From: Arcticibacter svalbardensis MN12-7
GTDB taxonomy: Bacteria > Bacteroidota > Bacteroidia > Sphingobacteriales > Sphingobacteriaceae
Assembly: GCF_000403135.1 (NCBI RefSeq)
Contig: NZ_AQPN01000141.1
Coordinates: forward strand, 78,452-142,451
Direction of reading: 5' to 3'
DNA length: 64,000 nucleotides
A program made the position numbers and the translations under genes. Under the pieces are notes generated by a model. That model had not been told where the DNA came from. It saw only the letters and a program-made list of their open reading frames with translations, and made no database searches. This document shows, one piece after another, positions 34,013 through 43,335 of this stretch (position 1 is the first letter of the stretch; every line of letters begins with the position of its first letter).

Positions 34013-35062
34013 ATGGCTCACATACTCTACATAGGAGATTGCAATCCGAATACAACATCTGCACATCGCGCTAATGCCTTGGAACGGCTGGGAAATGTAA
34101 TTATTCGAAGAGATCCCTATCAGATTTTTAGTAGTCGGAGATTCGAATTTGTACATTTTCGAACTGGTTATCATCTGAAGCAAAGCGCTATAAATAAATG
34201 GGCAACAGATATTGTAAACACTATACAAAAGCCCGATTTAGTATGGGTAGGCAGTGGGGAATTACTCGGGCCCAAAAGTATAAAGATTTTAAAGACTTTT
34301 AACGTCCCTATAGTAGTGTACAATAACGACGATCCAACAGGTAAAAGAGATGGACATAAATTTGATTCATTAATTAAGGCACTGCCGCTATACGATTTGG
34401 TGGTAGTTGTTAGAAATGAGACAAAAGAGGGTTGTCTTAAGGCTGGCGCGAAGCGTGTTATGCGGGTTTTTATGAGTTACGATGAAATAGCTCATCACCC
34501 TTATCGGAATCCGGCTGAAATACCTAACGACTTTAAGTCTGAAGTAGCTTTTATAGGTACCTGGATGCGCCATGAGAAAAGAGATGAGTTTTTTATGGAA
34601 CTTTTGAAACGTAATATTCCGTTACGTATTTGGGGTGATCGTTGGGAAAAGTCACCCTATTGGAACACTTTAAAATCTGTACATAGCGGTGGTGGATTAG
34701 GCGGTCGTAACTATGTAGCTGCGATACAAGGTGCGAAAATATGTTTAGGTCTTCTTTCTAAAGGAAATAGAGATTTACACACGCAAAGATCCTTAGAAAT
34801 TCCGTATGCAGGAGGACTTTTATGTGCTGAACGCACGACAGAGCATTTGGAGATGTATAAAGAAGGTGTGGAAGCTGTTTTTTGGGCTGATGCCAAAGAA
34901 TGTGCAGCAGTTTGCAGTGAACTTTTGGCTAATGATGTTAAGCGTGAAAGTATTCGTCAGGCCGGTATGAAGAGGATAAGAGCAAACTCTATTGGCAATG
35001 AAGACGTCTGCCAAAGCATTCTGGATGAAATGAATAAGTTAACCGAGTTAATTACTAGCTGA
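34013..35062 (+). CDS. CgeB-like glycosyltransferase
   Basis: The 349-residue protein has a GT-B fold of the CgeB/spore-maturation type. It begins HILYIGDCNPNTTSAHRANALERLG, contains LVWVGSGELLGPKSI and VVYNNDDPTGK, and then FIGTWMRHEKRDEFFMELLK. The C-terminal half has the donor-site region THTQRSLEIPYAGGLLCAERT-like (HTQRSLEIPYAGGLL) expected for this group. It lies 20 bases after the probable polymerase and 6 before the next transferase. Confidence 0.82.
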   Translation: MAHILYIGDCNPNTTSAHRANALERLGNVIIRRDPYQIFSSRRFEFVHFRTGYHLKQSAINKWATDIVNTIQKPDLVWVGSGELLGPKSIKILKTFNVPIVVYNNDDPTGKRDGHKFDSLIKALPLYDLVVVVRNETKEGCLKAGAKRVMRVFMSYDEIAHHPYRNPAEIPNDFKSEVAFIGTWMRHEKRDEFFMELLKRNIPLRIWGDRWEKSPYWNTLKSVHSGGGLGGRNYVAAIQGAKICLGLLSKGNRDLHTQRSLEIPYAGGLLCAERTTEHLEMYKEGVEAVFWADAKECAAVCSELLANDVKRESIRQAGMKRIRANSIGNEDVCQSILDEMNKLTELITS

Positions 35063-35068
35063 TCTCAT

Positions 35069-36265
35069 ATGAATATTGTTGTATTTTCAAATCCTGATTT
35101 TTTTGGTGATCAAATTAGACCAAAGTTCTCGAGTATGCCTCGATTTACAAAGATGATGGCCGATGGAATGGAGGAGCGAGGTCATCAAGTTCAAGTATGG
35201 GCTCCCAAGTCTAGTTTTTTTAATCTTCCATTAAAAGGAAGTATGAAAAAATGGATGGGTTATATCGATCAATATATTGTATTTCCTGCACAGGTCAATA
35301 AATGGTTAAAAGGATGTTCTGCTGATACACTTTTTGTTTTTACAGATCAGGCGCAGGGACCCTGGGTTCCTTTAGTGGCAAACAGGCATCATGTTGTACA
35401 TTGTCACGATTTTTTGGCACAAGCCTCAGCATCTGGTAAAATAGCTGAAATTAAGATCAGTTGGACCGGAAGGCAATATCAAAACTTAATCCGGAAAGGT
35501 CTTAATAAAGGAAAACACTTTATCTCTGGTTCAAAAAAAACACAAGAGGAACTGCTTAAATTTCTTCCTGAATATCCATTATCTTCTGATGTGGTTTATA
35601 ACGGTATAGTTAAAACATTTGCTCCTTTTGATTTATTTGAAGCAAGAGTTATACTGGGGAAGAAAGTGAGTCTGGACTTAATGCCTGGGTACCTGTTGCA
35701 TGTTGGGAATAACCAGTGGTACAAAAATCGTTCGGGAGTTATAGAAATATACAATGCATGGCGAACTAAAAGCAAGGCTAAATTGCCGCTGTTACTAGTA
35801 GGTGAAGGCCTTTCTCCTCAATTGGCAAAGACACTTGAGCAATCTCCTTTCAAAAATGATATCCATATCATCTGCAAGTTAGGCGATGAGGATGTCCGTT
35901 TAGCATATGCTGGTGCTACTGTATTTATATTTCCATCACTTGCAGAAGGATTTGGATGGCCTATTGCTGAAGCAATGGCTAGCGGCTGTTTGGTAATTAC
36001 TACCGATGAGGCTCCAATGTCTGAAGTGGCTGGTGATGCAGGATTCCTTATTCCTCTTCGTCCGGATCATTCGCCCGCAATTCAGGAATGGGCTGTTGAA
36101 GCTGCAAAAGTTGTAAGCAAGGTTATTGATCTATCAGATGAAGAGCGCCAAATTGCTGTAAAGGCCGCTATCAATAATGCAAAAAGATTTGATCATGATC
36201 TTGCAATGAACAGCATTGAGGTTATTTATCAAAATATTGCTAACGGTCATACTATCAGTGTTTAA
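35069..36265 (+). CDS. GT4-family glycosyltransferase
   Basis: This 398-residue GT-B enzyme has HVGNNQWYKNRSGVIEIY at about residue 212, LLLVGEGL, and the E-x7-E donor site in FPSLAEGFGWPIAEAMASGC near residue 290. TTDEAPMSEVAGDAGFL follows. These are clear GT4 features. The order and spacing place it in the exopolysaccharide operon as one of the repeat-unit assembly enzymes. Sugar specificity cannot be read from sequence. Confidence 0.88.
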   Translation: MNIVVFSNPDFFGDQIRPKFSSMPRFTKMMADGMEERGHQVQVWAPKSSFFNLPLKGSMKKWMGYIDQYIVFPAQVNKWLKGCSADTLFVFTDQAQGPWVPLVANRHHVVHCHDFLAQASASGKIAEIKISWTGRQYQNLIRKGLNKGKHFISGSKKTQEELLKFLPEYPLSSDVVYNGIVKTFAPFDLFEARVILGKKVSLDLMPGYLLHVGNNQWYKNRSGVIEIYNAWRTKSKAKLPLLLVGEGLSPQLAKTLEQSPFKNDIHIICKLGDEDVRLAYAGATVFIFPSLAEGFGWPIAEAMASGCLVITTDEAPMSEVAGDAGFLIPLRPDHSPAIQEWAVEAAKVVSKVIDLSDEERQIAVKAAINNAKRFDHDLAMNSIEVIYQNIANGHTISV

Positions 36266-36293
36266 TTTTTGATCATACTTATATACTTAATTC

Positions 36294-37346
36294 ATGATAA
36301 CATTAATCACTTCTAGAATCCGCAATAATAGTCCTGATTTGGTTTTGTTAGGAGATTTTGAACAATTTTGTGCTCAAAATAGTAATTGGGATATAAAAAA
36401 GGGGATTGTGCTTTTTGCACCAAGCAAAATATCCACCCGAATGTATACTTGGATACACAGGTTTTTAAGCCCTGTATTAAAGCGGTTTAAAATACCTGGT
36501 GCTGTAATAAGTTTAGGTCTCCCTTATGCTTATTATTTACACTCAAAGTCATTCCCCTATTATAGCTACGATTGTGATTTACGGGTATTATGGACGTATG
36601 ATGTTTGGGAACCTAGATTTAAAGAAGTTGAGCAGCTGGTGCGTAAAAGTAAGATTCAATTGCTTTTATTATCCAGTTACCAGGCAACTGAACATTTTAG
36701 AAAGCTTCATATACCAAATTGTGAAGTGCAGTGGGTACCGGAAACTATCAATCCTGATAATTTCAAAGTTAAACCCTGGGAACAGCGCAGTGTAAATATT
36801 CTTTCTTTTGGACGCTCTTATATGAAATATCATAATGTAATTGAAAAGGGCTGTAAGCAAAACCACATCCGTTATATGTATCAGGAAAGAAACGATAAAA
36901 CGGATGTTGCAGTGCAAGGACTGAAGCAGAATTTACAATTCCCTACTCAGGAAAGCTTTATTGATGGTTTAGCAAATGCACAAATATGTATTTGTTTTCC
37001 ACGCTCGCTTACTCATCCTGATCTTGCCGGTAATGTATCTACTTTAACCATTCGCTATTTGCAAGCTATGGCTTCAAAGTGTTTGATCATTGGTTCTGCT
37101 CCTCAAGAAGTGCAATACCTTTTGGATTACAATCCGGTAATTGAGGTTGATTGGAACAACCCAGTTGAACAAATTAAAAGCATACTTAAAAATCCTTCTG
37201 ATTACAAGGCACTGATTGAGAAAAACTACGCTGCTGTATGTACTCTGTTTCATAATAAAAAAGCAATAGAAACAATTGATGAATTGGTTAATAAGCAATT
37301 AAAGGAAATGAAAATAATAGAAAAAGTAGTTGAGTTAGTTGAATAG
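36294..37346 (+). CDS. Glycosyltransferase, GT-B fold
   Basis: The 350-residue protein has a recognisable but diverged GT-B pattern: LRVLWTYDVWEPRF near residue 100, VQWVPETINPDNFKV near 155, VNILSFGRSYMKYHNVIEKG near 172, then ICFPRSLTHPDLAGNVSTLTIRYLQAMASKCL as the donor site. It ends in a lysine/glutamate helix. Its closest type appears to be GT4-like. It lies 28 bases after the previous transferase and 45 before the next. Confidence 0.75.
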   Translation: MITLITSRIRNNSPDLVLLGDFEQFCAQNSNWDIKKGIVLFAPSKISTRMYTWIHRFLSPVLKRFKIPGAVISLGLPYAYYLHSKSFPYYSYDCDLRVLWTYDVWEPRFKEVEQLVRKSKIQLLLLSSYQATEHFRKLHIPNCEVQWVPETINPDNFKVKPWEQRSVNILSFGRSYMKYHNVIEKGCKQNHIRYMYQERNDKTDVAVQGLKQNLQFPTQESFIDGLANAQICICFPRSLTHPDLAGNVSTLTIRYLQAMASKCLIIGSAPQEVQYLLDYNPVIEVDWNNPVEQIKSILKNPSDYKALIEKNYAAVCTLFHNKKAIETIDELVNKQLKEMKIIEKVVELVE

Positions 37347-37391
37347 CATTAAAAGTTTAATTCTTTGTCAGTTGATTGAAAATAATTATTT

Positions 37392-38405
37392 ATGATGGAA
37401 AAACCTACAATCTCTATTCTTACTCCTGTATGGAATGGACTTCCTTATATAAAAGAGTGTATTGAATCTGTATTGATACAAGATTTTACAGACTGGGAGC
37501 TCTTGGTCAGCGATAATGGATCAACTGATGGAACAAGAGATTATCTGGATAGTTTGAATGATCCACGTATAAGAATCTTTAAACAAGAGGAAAATGTGGG
37601 TATTATGGGAAATATAAATTTCCTGTTTATACAAGCGAACGCTTCAATAAGTCAGATTTTGTGTGCTGATGATTATTTTACAAGCTCAACCTCTCTTTAT
37701 ACTATTGTTAAGTATTGGGAACATGCATCGCCCGAAATAGGCTTTGTGAGATTTAATCATACAGAAACAAAGAATTCTATATGTCGCATTATAGACTTAG
37801 AAAATAGGATCGTACCTCCGATACTAGAATCTGGTACTGCAACCCTTTGGCTTTTTGTTTTTGGAAATATTCCTGGTAATCTCTCTAATGTGAGTTTGCG
37901 TACTCAGCTTGTTGCTGATATTGGCTACTTTAATCAGAATTTGCCTGCTGCAGGTGATTTTGAATTTTGGAGTCGTGCAATAAGTAAAGTTTCTATGGGA
38001 ATACAAAATGAATCTACGGTTTATATCAGACGGCATGATAACGTAGCTTCTAATTATCTAAGTCAAAAAGGTGAATTCTATCTTCAGCATATTATAATTT
38101 ATAAATATCTCATAAAGGAATTAGAGTCGCATTATGACCGAAAAAAACTTATCGCTTACTTCAATTATGAGATTTGTTCTTATCACTATCGCAATGCAAT
38201 TAAATCAGCTTTGCATGGCCGTTTCGGGTATTTGAAAACGATGTTAGAAACGAAGTCATCTATTACCTGGTCTAAGTGGTTGCAAGTTACTGCCTGTTTA
38301 CCATTCGCACTTTTTAATGGTCACCAAAAATTGACTATCCATATGGCTGAAATGTTAATCAACCATCAACAGAAGCAATTGGGAGTGTCGGAGCATTTGA
38401 ATTGA
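37392..38405 (+). CDS. GT2-family glycosyltransferase
   Basis: This 337-residue GT-A enzyme starts with ISILTPVWNGLPYIKECIESVLIQ, followed by ELLVSDNGSTDGT near residue 37 and ILCADDYF near residue 93 (metal-binding DD). These are standard GT2 motifs. Two ATG codons in a row begin the gene; either may serve. No membrane segment is present. It belongs to the same run of assembly genes. Confidence 0.88.
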   Translation: MMEKPTISILTPVWNGLPYIKECIESVLIQDFTDWELLVSDNGSTDGTRDYLDSLNDPRIRIFKQEENVGIMGNINFLFIQANASISQILCADDYFTSSTSLYTIVKYWEHASPEIGFVRFNHTETKNSICRIIDLENRIVPPILESGTATLWLFVFGNIPGNLSNVSLRTQLVADIGYFNQNLPAAGDFEFWSRAISKVSMGIQNESTVYIRRHDNVASNYLSQKGEFYLQHIIIYKYLIKELESHYDRKKLIAYFNYEICSYHYRNAIKSALHGRFGYLKTMLETKSSITWSKWLQVTACLPFALFNGHQKLTIHMAEMLINHQQKQLGVSEHLN

Positions 38406-38482
38406 CATATAAGTAAGGGTTATTTCATTTTGATTGAACAAAAAAGATAAGCAGTAAATTGGGTTTTAATATTTTTACTTAA

Positions 38483-39730
38483 ATGGTGAACCAAAAGCAA
38501 TTAAATAGTCATTTGAACTTTCTGGATAGTATTAGGGCTTTAGCAGCTGTTTTGGTGGTTTTACACCATGGAATATTATACTATAGCGGTAATATGAATA
38601 CCCTTTTAGGTATTGAAAAAATATTAATTAAATTTCTAATAGTAGGAGGTCATTATGCAGTTAATATGTTCATTGTTCTTTCTGGATTTAGTTTAATGTT
38701 AGCAGTGATTAAGAATAATTATGTTTTAAAAGATGGAATGAAAATATTCTTTAAACGTCGATTCATAAGAATAGTACCTCCATATTATCTTGCCATGCTA
38801 ATCTCAATTTTATTAATTTGGTTATGTATAGGAGATAAGACTGGTTCACATTGGGATTCCAGTATACCCGTTAGTAGTTCTGGTATTTTTAGACATGTTT
38901 TTTTTATTCATGATTTTTTTGAAAACTCGTTCAATAGTATAAATTATTCATTTTGGTCTGTTGCTGTAGAATTTCGCATTTATTTATTCTTTCCATTTTT
39001 AATATGGATCTGGAGGAAAACAGGCCCTCTTTCAACTTTACTTGTTTCATTTCTTATCGCCTTCATTGGATCTATACTTAATATATACATTCATCACTAC
39101 TACTCAACTATTGATTCTTTATTCACTGGTATTAGTCCCTATATTGTTTTATTTACGCTTGGGATGTTAGCAGCTGAAATGTCTTTTTCTCAGAATGGTA
39201 AGGCTATAAAAATGAGGTTGTTATATCAAGGTGCATCATCGTATTACAAAATGTTATATTTATTTATCTTTTTAATGATTTTTGTGCTTGTTAAATTATT
39301 AACAAAAGAGAGTCTCACTCTCGGCAATGAAATTTTTATTTCTTCTAGAATTATCGATATCTTAACTGGTTGTTTATTCGCATACATTTTGTTTATTTAT
39401 TCTACATCAACAGAAAAGAATTCTCATACCTATTGGATGGTAAAATTGTTATCTTGGAAGCCTTTAGTTTTTATTGGCACGTTTTCATACAGTATCTATT
39501 TAATTCATGCACCTCTGTTACAAATCCTATTTCAATATATAATAACACCACTAAGCTTAAGTATGCCAATATCTGTATATGTATTACTATTATTGGGAAC
39601 ACCTGCAGTTATTGTATTGTCATACTTGTTTTTTCTGTTATGTGAACGTCCTTTCCTAATGCTTAGAAAAAAACGTAACACATTATCAACTACTGACGCT
39701 ATTTCGAATCCATCAATTATTGCAACATAA
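38483..39730 (+). CDS. Acyltransferase 3 (OafA-like) membrane protein
   Basis: The 415-residue protein has about ten membrane helices and the acyltransferase 3 opening NFLDSIRALAAVLVVLHHG with the catalytic-type Arg and His near residues 16 and 27. RRFIRIVPPYYLAM near residue 92 and YSIYLIHAPLL near residue 340 also fit. Such enzymes acetylate or otherwise acylate sugars of surface polysaccharides. It follows the transferases by 77 bases and is probably in the same operon. Confidence 0.9.
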   Translation: MVNQKQLNSHLNFLDSIRALAAVLVVLHHGILYYSGNMNTLLGIEKILIKFLIVGGHYAVNMFIVLSGFSLMLAVIKNNYVLKDGMKIFFKRRFIRIVPPYYLAMLISILLIWLCIGDKTGSHWDSSIPVSSSGIFRHVFFIHDFFENSFNSINYSFWSVAVEFRIYLFFPFLIWIWRKTGPLSTLLVSFLIAFIGSILNIYIHHYYSTIDSLFTGISPYIVLFTLGMLAAEMSFSQNGKAIKMRLLYQGASSYYKMLYLFIFLMIFVLVKLLTKESLTLGNEIFISSRIIDILTGCLFAYILFIYSTSTEKNSHTYWMVKLLSWKPLVFIGTFSYSIYLIHAPLLQILFQYIITPLSLSMPISVYVLLLLGTPAVIVLSYLFFLLCERPFLMLRKKRNTLSTTDAISNPSIIAT

Positions 39731-39778
39731 CAACAAACTAATTTATCTATCAGCTGTATTTCAATTAAAAATCTGTTA

Positions 39779-40489
39779 ATGGATTTCTCAGGAAAGAATA
39801 TTTTAATTGTTGGTGGCAGTTCAGGAATAGGATTGTCTCTGGTCAAATTACTATCAGCAAGTGGAGCTACTGTTTATAATGTATCCCGATCTGCCTCAGA
39901 TAATTGGTCTAAAGGTGTAAAGCATCTGTCTTTAGATGTTTTAGAGGATGTCAGCTCGCTGGCAACTTATCTTCCAGAACAAATACATGGTTTGGTTTAC
40001 GCTGTTGGGAGTATCAATCTTAAACCATTCGGCCGTTTAACCGAAGATGACTTTATACATGATTACCGGTTAAATGTTGTGGGTGCTGTAAAAGTTATTC
40101 AGCAAGCATTAAAATCATTGAAGAATGCCAAGGGGGCTTCCATTGTTTTAGTGAGTACAGTTGCTTCAAAAATAGGCATGGGTTTTCATACCAGTATAGC
40201 GGCTGCAAAAAGTGGAGTTGAAGGCTTAGCTATATCACTAGCAGCCGAACTGGCTAATCAAAACATACGTGTTAATGTTATTGCTCCATCGCTTACAGAC
40301 ACTCCTTTAGCTAAAAATTTGTTGAATACACCAGAAAAAAGAAATGCCTCTGCTTTAAGACATCCACTAGGTAAAATTGGAGAACCTGATGATATAGCAA
40401 AAGCAATTAGGTTCCTTTTATCGACTGACAGTGCATGGATGACAGGTCAGGTTATAGGTGTTAATGGTGGATTAGGAAGCATTATTTAG
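39779..40489 (+). CDS. SDR-family protein lacking the catalytic tyrosine
   Basis: This 236-residue protein is a classical SDR by fold: cofactor motif VGGSSGIG at residues 11-18, a YAVG segment near 74, LNVVGAV near 98 and VNVIAPSLTDTPL near 180. At the active site, Lys144 is kept but the position of the catalytic Tyr is Ile140 (SIAAAK), and the usual Ser is Thr127. It may therefore bind NAD(P) without normal dehydrogenase chemistry. A known SDR subgroup with the HxSIAAAK pattern exists, so this is not a sequencing error. Its role in the polysaccharide operon is not known. Confidence 0.82.
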   Translation: MDFSGKNILIVGGSSGIGLSLVKLLSASGATVYNVSRSASDNWSKGVKHLSLDVLEDVSSLATYLPEQIHGLVYAVGSINLKPFGRLTEDDFIHDYRLNVVGAVKVIQQALKSLKNAKGASIVLVSTVASKIGMGFHTSIAAAKSGVEGLAISLAAELANQNIRVNVIAPSLTDTPLAKNLLNTPEKRNASALRHPLGKIGEPDDIAKAIRFLLSTDSAWMTGQVIGVNGGLGSII

Positions 40490-40622
40490 CACTTGATATG
40501 CCTTCTGGGTTTTGCTGGTTCAACGGGAATTTAGATAATTATTTATCTGATTTCAGATTTTGTAAACTATTTTACCTGATCTTTAATTAATAATAGAGCT
40601 TAGATAAAATAATAAACAGAAA

Positions 40623-41216
40623 ATGAATTGGTACGAGGATGAAGTGAAAGAACTGGAAAAAGTTCATTTAACTATTGAATATGAGCCTGAAACGCTTTTT
40701 TATGGCAGCTCGTCTATACGTATGTGGACTAGCCTATATGATGATTTTAAATATATTAAACCAGTAAACTTAGGATTTGGAGGCTCTACTTTGGCAGCCT
40801 GCGTATGGTTTTTTGAACGAATAATGCTTCCTTATCAACCTAAAAGACTAGTAATATACGCTGGCGATAATGATCTTGGGGATGGTAGAAATCCCGAAGA
40901 GGTACTTATTTTTTTTCAGCAACTGGTAGCAAAAGCAACTTTGCGTTTTGGCAACATTCCCTGCTATTTTGTTTCCATAAAACCAAGCCCTAGTCGATGG
41001 AATATTGTTAGTCATTTTAAAAGTGCTAATACTTTTATTGAAAATGAAATTGCTAATCATGCCCTTAACTGGAAGTTTGTAAATGTTTTTGACCGCATGC
41101 TGGATGCTTCAGGCCTGCCTATAAAAGAATATTATGCAAGCGATGGACTCCATTTAACTGAAAAAGGATATGAATTATGGAAGGATGTAATTAGCAATAA
41201 TATTACACGTAATTAG
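40623..41216 (+). CDS. SGNH/GDSL-type hydrolase
   Basis: This 197-residue protein shows all four SGNH blocks: FYGSSSIRMW near residue 27 (Ser nucleophile), LGFGGST near 50 (Gly), IYAGDNDLGDG near 79 (Asn), and SDGLHLTEKGY near 175 (Asp-His). There is no signal peptide, so it acts in the cytoplasm. Family members remove acetyl or other acyl groups from sugars. In this operon, with an acyltransferase nearby, it may edit or recycle acylated sugar intermediates; that role is inferred. Confidence 0.88.
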   Translation: MNWYEDEVKELEKVHLTIEYEPETLFYGSSSIRMWTSLYDDFKYIKPVNLGFGGSTLAACVWFFERIMLPYQPKRLVIYAGDNDLGDGRNPEEVLIFFQQLVAKATLRFGNIPCYFVSIKPSPSRWNIVSHFKSANTFIENEIANHALNWKFVNVFDRMLDASGLPIKEYYASDGLHLTEKGYELWKDVISNNITRN

Positions 41217-41280
41217 TAACCATTTTTTTATTTTTAGGTAACATTCAGTAGATATATTTCCATCTCTTGATCAGGATAGA

Positions 41281-42009
41281 ATGAACCGAGAATATCATAA
41301 GTGGTACAGCTCCAGTTTGCAACGGGATATGGAGCTTTTAGTTTTTGGCCACAGAGGCAGGGCTGTGCTGTTCTTTCCTACGCGAATGGCCCGGTTTTAT
41401 GATTATGAGAATTGGGGGATTATAGATGCCTTAAAAGATCGTATTAATAATGGAGAACTCCAGCTTTTTTGTGTAGACAGTGTTGATGTTGAAAGTTTTT
41501 ATAATCAATATGAGCATCCCTCGCAACGTATTAACCGCCATTTGCAGTATGAGCAATATATTTTACGTGAGGTTATTCCATTAATGCACAGTAAAAATAA
41601 TGGAAATCGTCTTGAAGTGGCCGGATGCAGTATGGGGGCTTATCATGCAATTAATCTGGCTATGAAATATCCTTATCTGTTTCATAAAGTAATAGGCATG
41701 AGTGGCAGATATGATCTCAGTCAAAACATCCAGTATTTTAAAGATCTTTTTGATGGTTATCATAACGAAAATATTTATTTCAATACGCCTGTTCAGTTCA
41801 TTGCTAATATGCATGATGAACATATTTTAAATAACATTCGAAATATGGAGATTGTTATGGCCATCGGGCAAACTGATTCTTTCTTATCCGGTAACCAGGA
41901 ATTCAGTCGCGTGCTGTGGTCAAAAGGTATAGCTCATCATCTGTATGTTTGGGATAAAGATGCTCACCGGCCTCGTTACTGGAGGCGCATGGTACAGTTC
42001 TATTTATAA
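41281..42009 (+). CDS. Alpha/beta-hydrolase, esterase D-like (COG4947 type)
   Basis: The 242-residue protein has an alpha/beta-hydrolase fold with the nucleophile elbow GCSMGA near residue 116, a likely Asp in AIGQTDSF near 199 and a His in DAHRPRYW near 228. The N-terminus YHKWYSSSLQRDMELLVFGH and the FFPTRMARFYDYENWG motif match the cytoplasmic esterase group related to esterase D. No signal peptide is present. It is the last gene of the run, with a terminator about 55 bases after its stop. The natural ester is not known. Confidence 0.85.
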   Translation: MNREYHKWYSSSLQRDMELLVFGHRGRAVLFFPTRMARFYDYENWGIIDALKDRINNGELQLFCVDSVDVESFYNQYEHPSQRINRHLQYEQYILREVIPLMHSKNNGNRLEVAGCSMGAYHAINLAMKYPYLFHKVIGMSGRYDLSQNIQYFKDLFDGYHNENIYFNTPVQFIANMHDEHILNNIRNMEIVMAIGQTDSFLSGNQEFSRVLWSKGIAHHLYVWDKDAHRPRYWRRMVQFYL

Positions 42010-42064
42010 AATGAACTCGAGTCATGGGTTATTAACCCATTTGTAGCTTAAATTTCTTGTTTGT

Positions 42065-42102
42065 CGCCGTAATATCGTTTAAGGTAATACGGCGGCTTTT
42101 TT
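42065..42102 (+). terminator. Terminator at the end of the exopolysaccharide region
   Basis: CGCCGTA (42065-42071) pairs with TACGGCG (42088-42094), followed by GC and six T residues. A smaller hairpin, ATGGGTT/AACCCAT, lies just before it near 42024-42040. Together they mark the end of the operon. Confidence 0.75.
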
Positions 42103-42231
42103 ATTTACTTTAATGAGTGATATATTTCAATGATTTTATTTCTGTTTCGTATTTTTCTTATTACATTTATATAAGTATCTGTAAATCCGCTATGTAACTC
42201 TCTAAATTAATTACAACATATTTGTATCACT

Positions 42232-42957
42232 ATGAATGCTCAACCCTTCGTTCAAACTGAGTTCCAGGAAACATTTGAAGCACAGCTTCTCTCCCTCGGT
42301 AAAAATGTCGCAAAGAACTTATTCCGGATTGAGGATATTGGCGATTATATTCCTGGCAGTGTGATGGTGCAGGATTTAGGGGCAAATAAAAATACATATA
42401 TGAACCAATTTGGCTGTGATTATTTAAGACATAGCAGTGAAGAATTGCAAGAAATGGGAGTTGAATATTTCGACCGTTTCTTTCCAAAAGAAGAAATTTC
42501 CATACTTAAACCTGAGTTAATGAAATTTGTCATGCAGGGTGATGAAAACAAGGTTTATTCCTTTTTTCAGCGCGTCAGGTCCGATACAAATAGTGACTAC
42601 AAATGGTATTTTACTACCTCAAAGTTATACCCTGCTGATATTCCTGGTCATGCATTAAAATTAGTTCATATAGCCGTTCCTGCTGATATGTGTAATATAG
42701 CGGGGAAGAAATTTACAGATCTGATTGAAGATGATGCTTTTCTTCGTAAAAATTACCGCCGTTTTAACCTTTTGAGTGTACGGGAAAAAGAAATAATTCA
42801 CCTGATTGTGGAAGGTAAAAGTAGTTTTGAAATAGCTGATCAACTATTTCTATCTATCCATACGATAAACAATCATAGAAAAAATATCTTGCGTAAGTTG
42901 GAAATCAATTCTTTATCACTGCTGATCAAGTTTGCTATTGCTTTTAATATTGTTTAG
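42232..42957 (+). CDS. LuxR-type transcription regulator with PAS-like sensor domain
   Basis: The 241-residue protein ends with a clear LuxR helix-turn-helix at about residues 180-238 (LSVREKEIIHLIVEGKSSFEIADQLFLSIHTINNHRKNIL). The N-terminal ~150 residues look like a PAS fold (DYIPGSVMVQDLGANKNTYMNQFGCDYL), a common pairing in Bacteroidota. There is no receiver domain, so it should sense a small molecule or act with a partner. A near-consensus promoter box (CATATTTG) ends exactly seven bases before the ATG. The stop overlaps the stop of the convergent lipoprotein gene. Confidence 0.85.
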   Translation: MNAQPFVQTEFQETFEAQLLSLGKNVAKNLFRIEDIGDYIPGSVMVQDLGANKNTYMNQFGCDYLRHSSEELQEMGVEYFDRFFPKEEISILKPELMKFVMQGDENKVYSFFQRVRSDTNSDYKWYFTTSKLYPADIPGHALKLVHIAVPADMCNIAGKKFTDLIEDDAFLRKNYRRFNLLSVREKEIIHLIVEGKSSFEIADQLFLSIHTINNHRKNILRKLEINSLSLLIKFAIAFNIV

Positions 42958-43325
42958 TTCCTTGTAATTTCTACTTTTTTTCCATTTGATCCTGTTGCTT
43001 TAATTTTTAAAGAAGCACCTTCAATAAATTTGCCTGTGTATTTTATTCCTGTTTCGGGGCCACTTGAAAACGTATACTCTATATCGTGATTTTTAAAGCT
43101 GCCCTCAAGTTGATAAACATCATTACTATTGTCCTGGGGCTGTTCATTACCGGTAAATGTACTTTCGCTCACATTGCTTTGCTCAGTTGTGAAAAAGAAA
43201 ATACTGTTCCTGTCGCTTGTCCACTGATTCGAAACATTTGGAATAAATAAATCGTCAATACTAGCATCGTCATCTGTGCAAGCTGTTGCTAATAACATCA
43301 AACTTGCTAAAAAAATCTTTTTCAT
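42954..43325 (-). CDS. Small lipoprotein of unknown function
   Basis: This 123-residue protein has a lipoprotein signal ending in LATAC near residue 16, followed by an acidic stretch (TDDDASIDD) that in Bacteroidota can direct export to the cell surface. The rest is predicted beta-rich, like a small lipocalin-type or barrel fold. It follows the 323-residue protein gene by 10 bases on the same strand, so it belongs to that three-gene unit. No function can be assigned. Confidence 0.75.
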   Translation of the reverse strand: MKKIFLASLMLLATACTDDDASIDDLFIPNVSNQWTSDRNSIFFFTTEQSNVSESTFTGNEQPQDNSNDVYQLEGSFKNHDIEYTFSSGPETGIKYTGKFIEGASLKIKATGSNGKKVEITRN

Positions 43326-43335
43326 ACTCTTAAAT

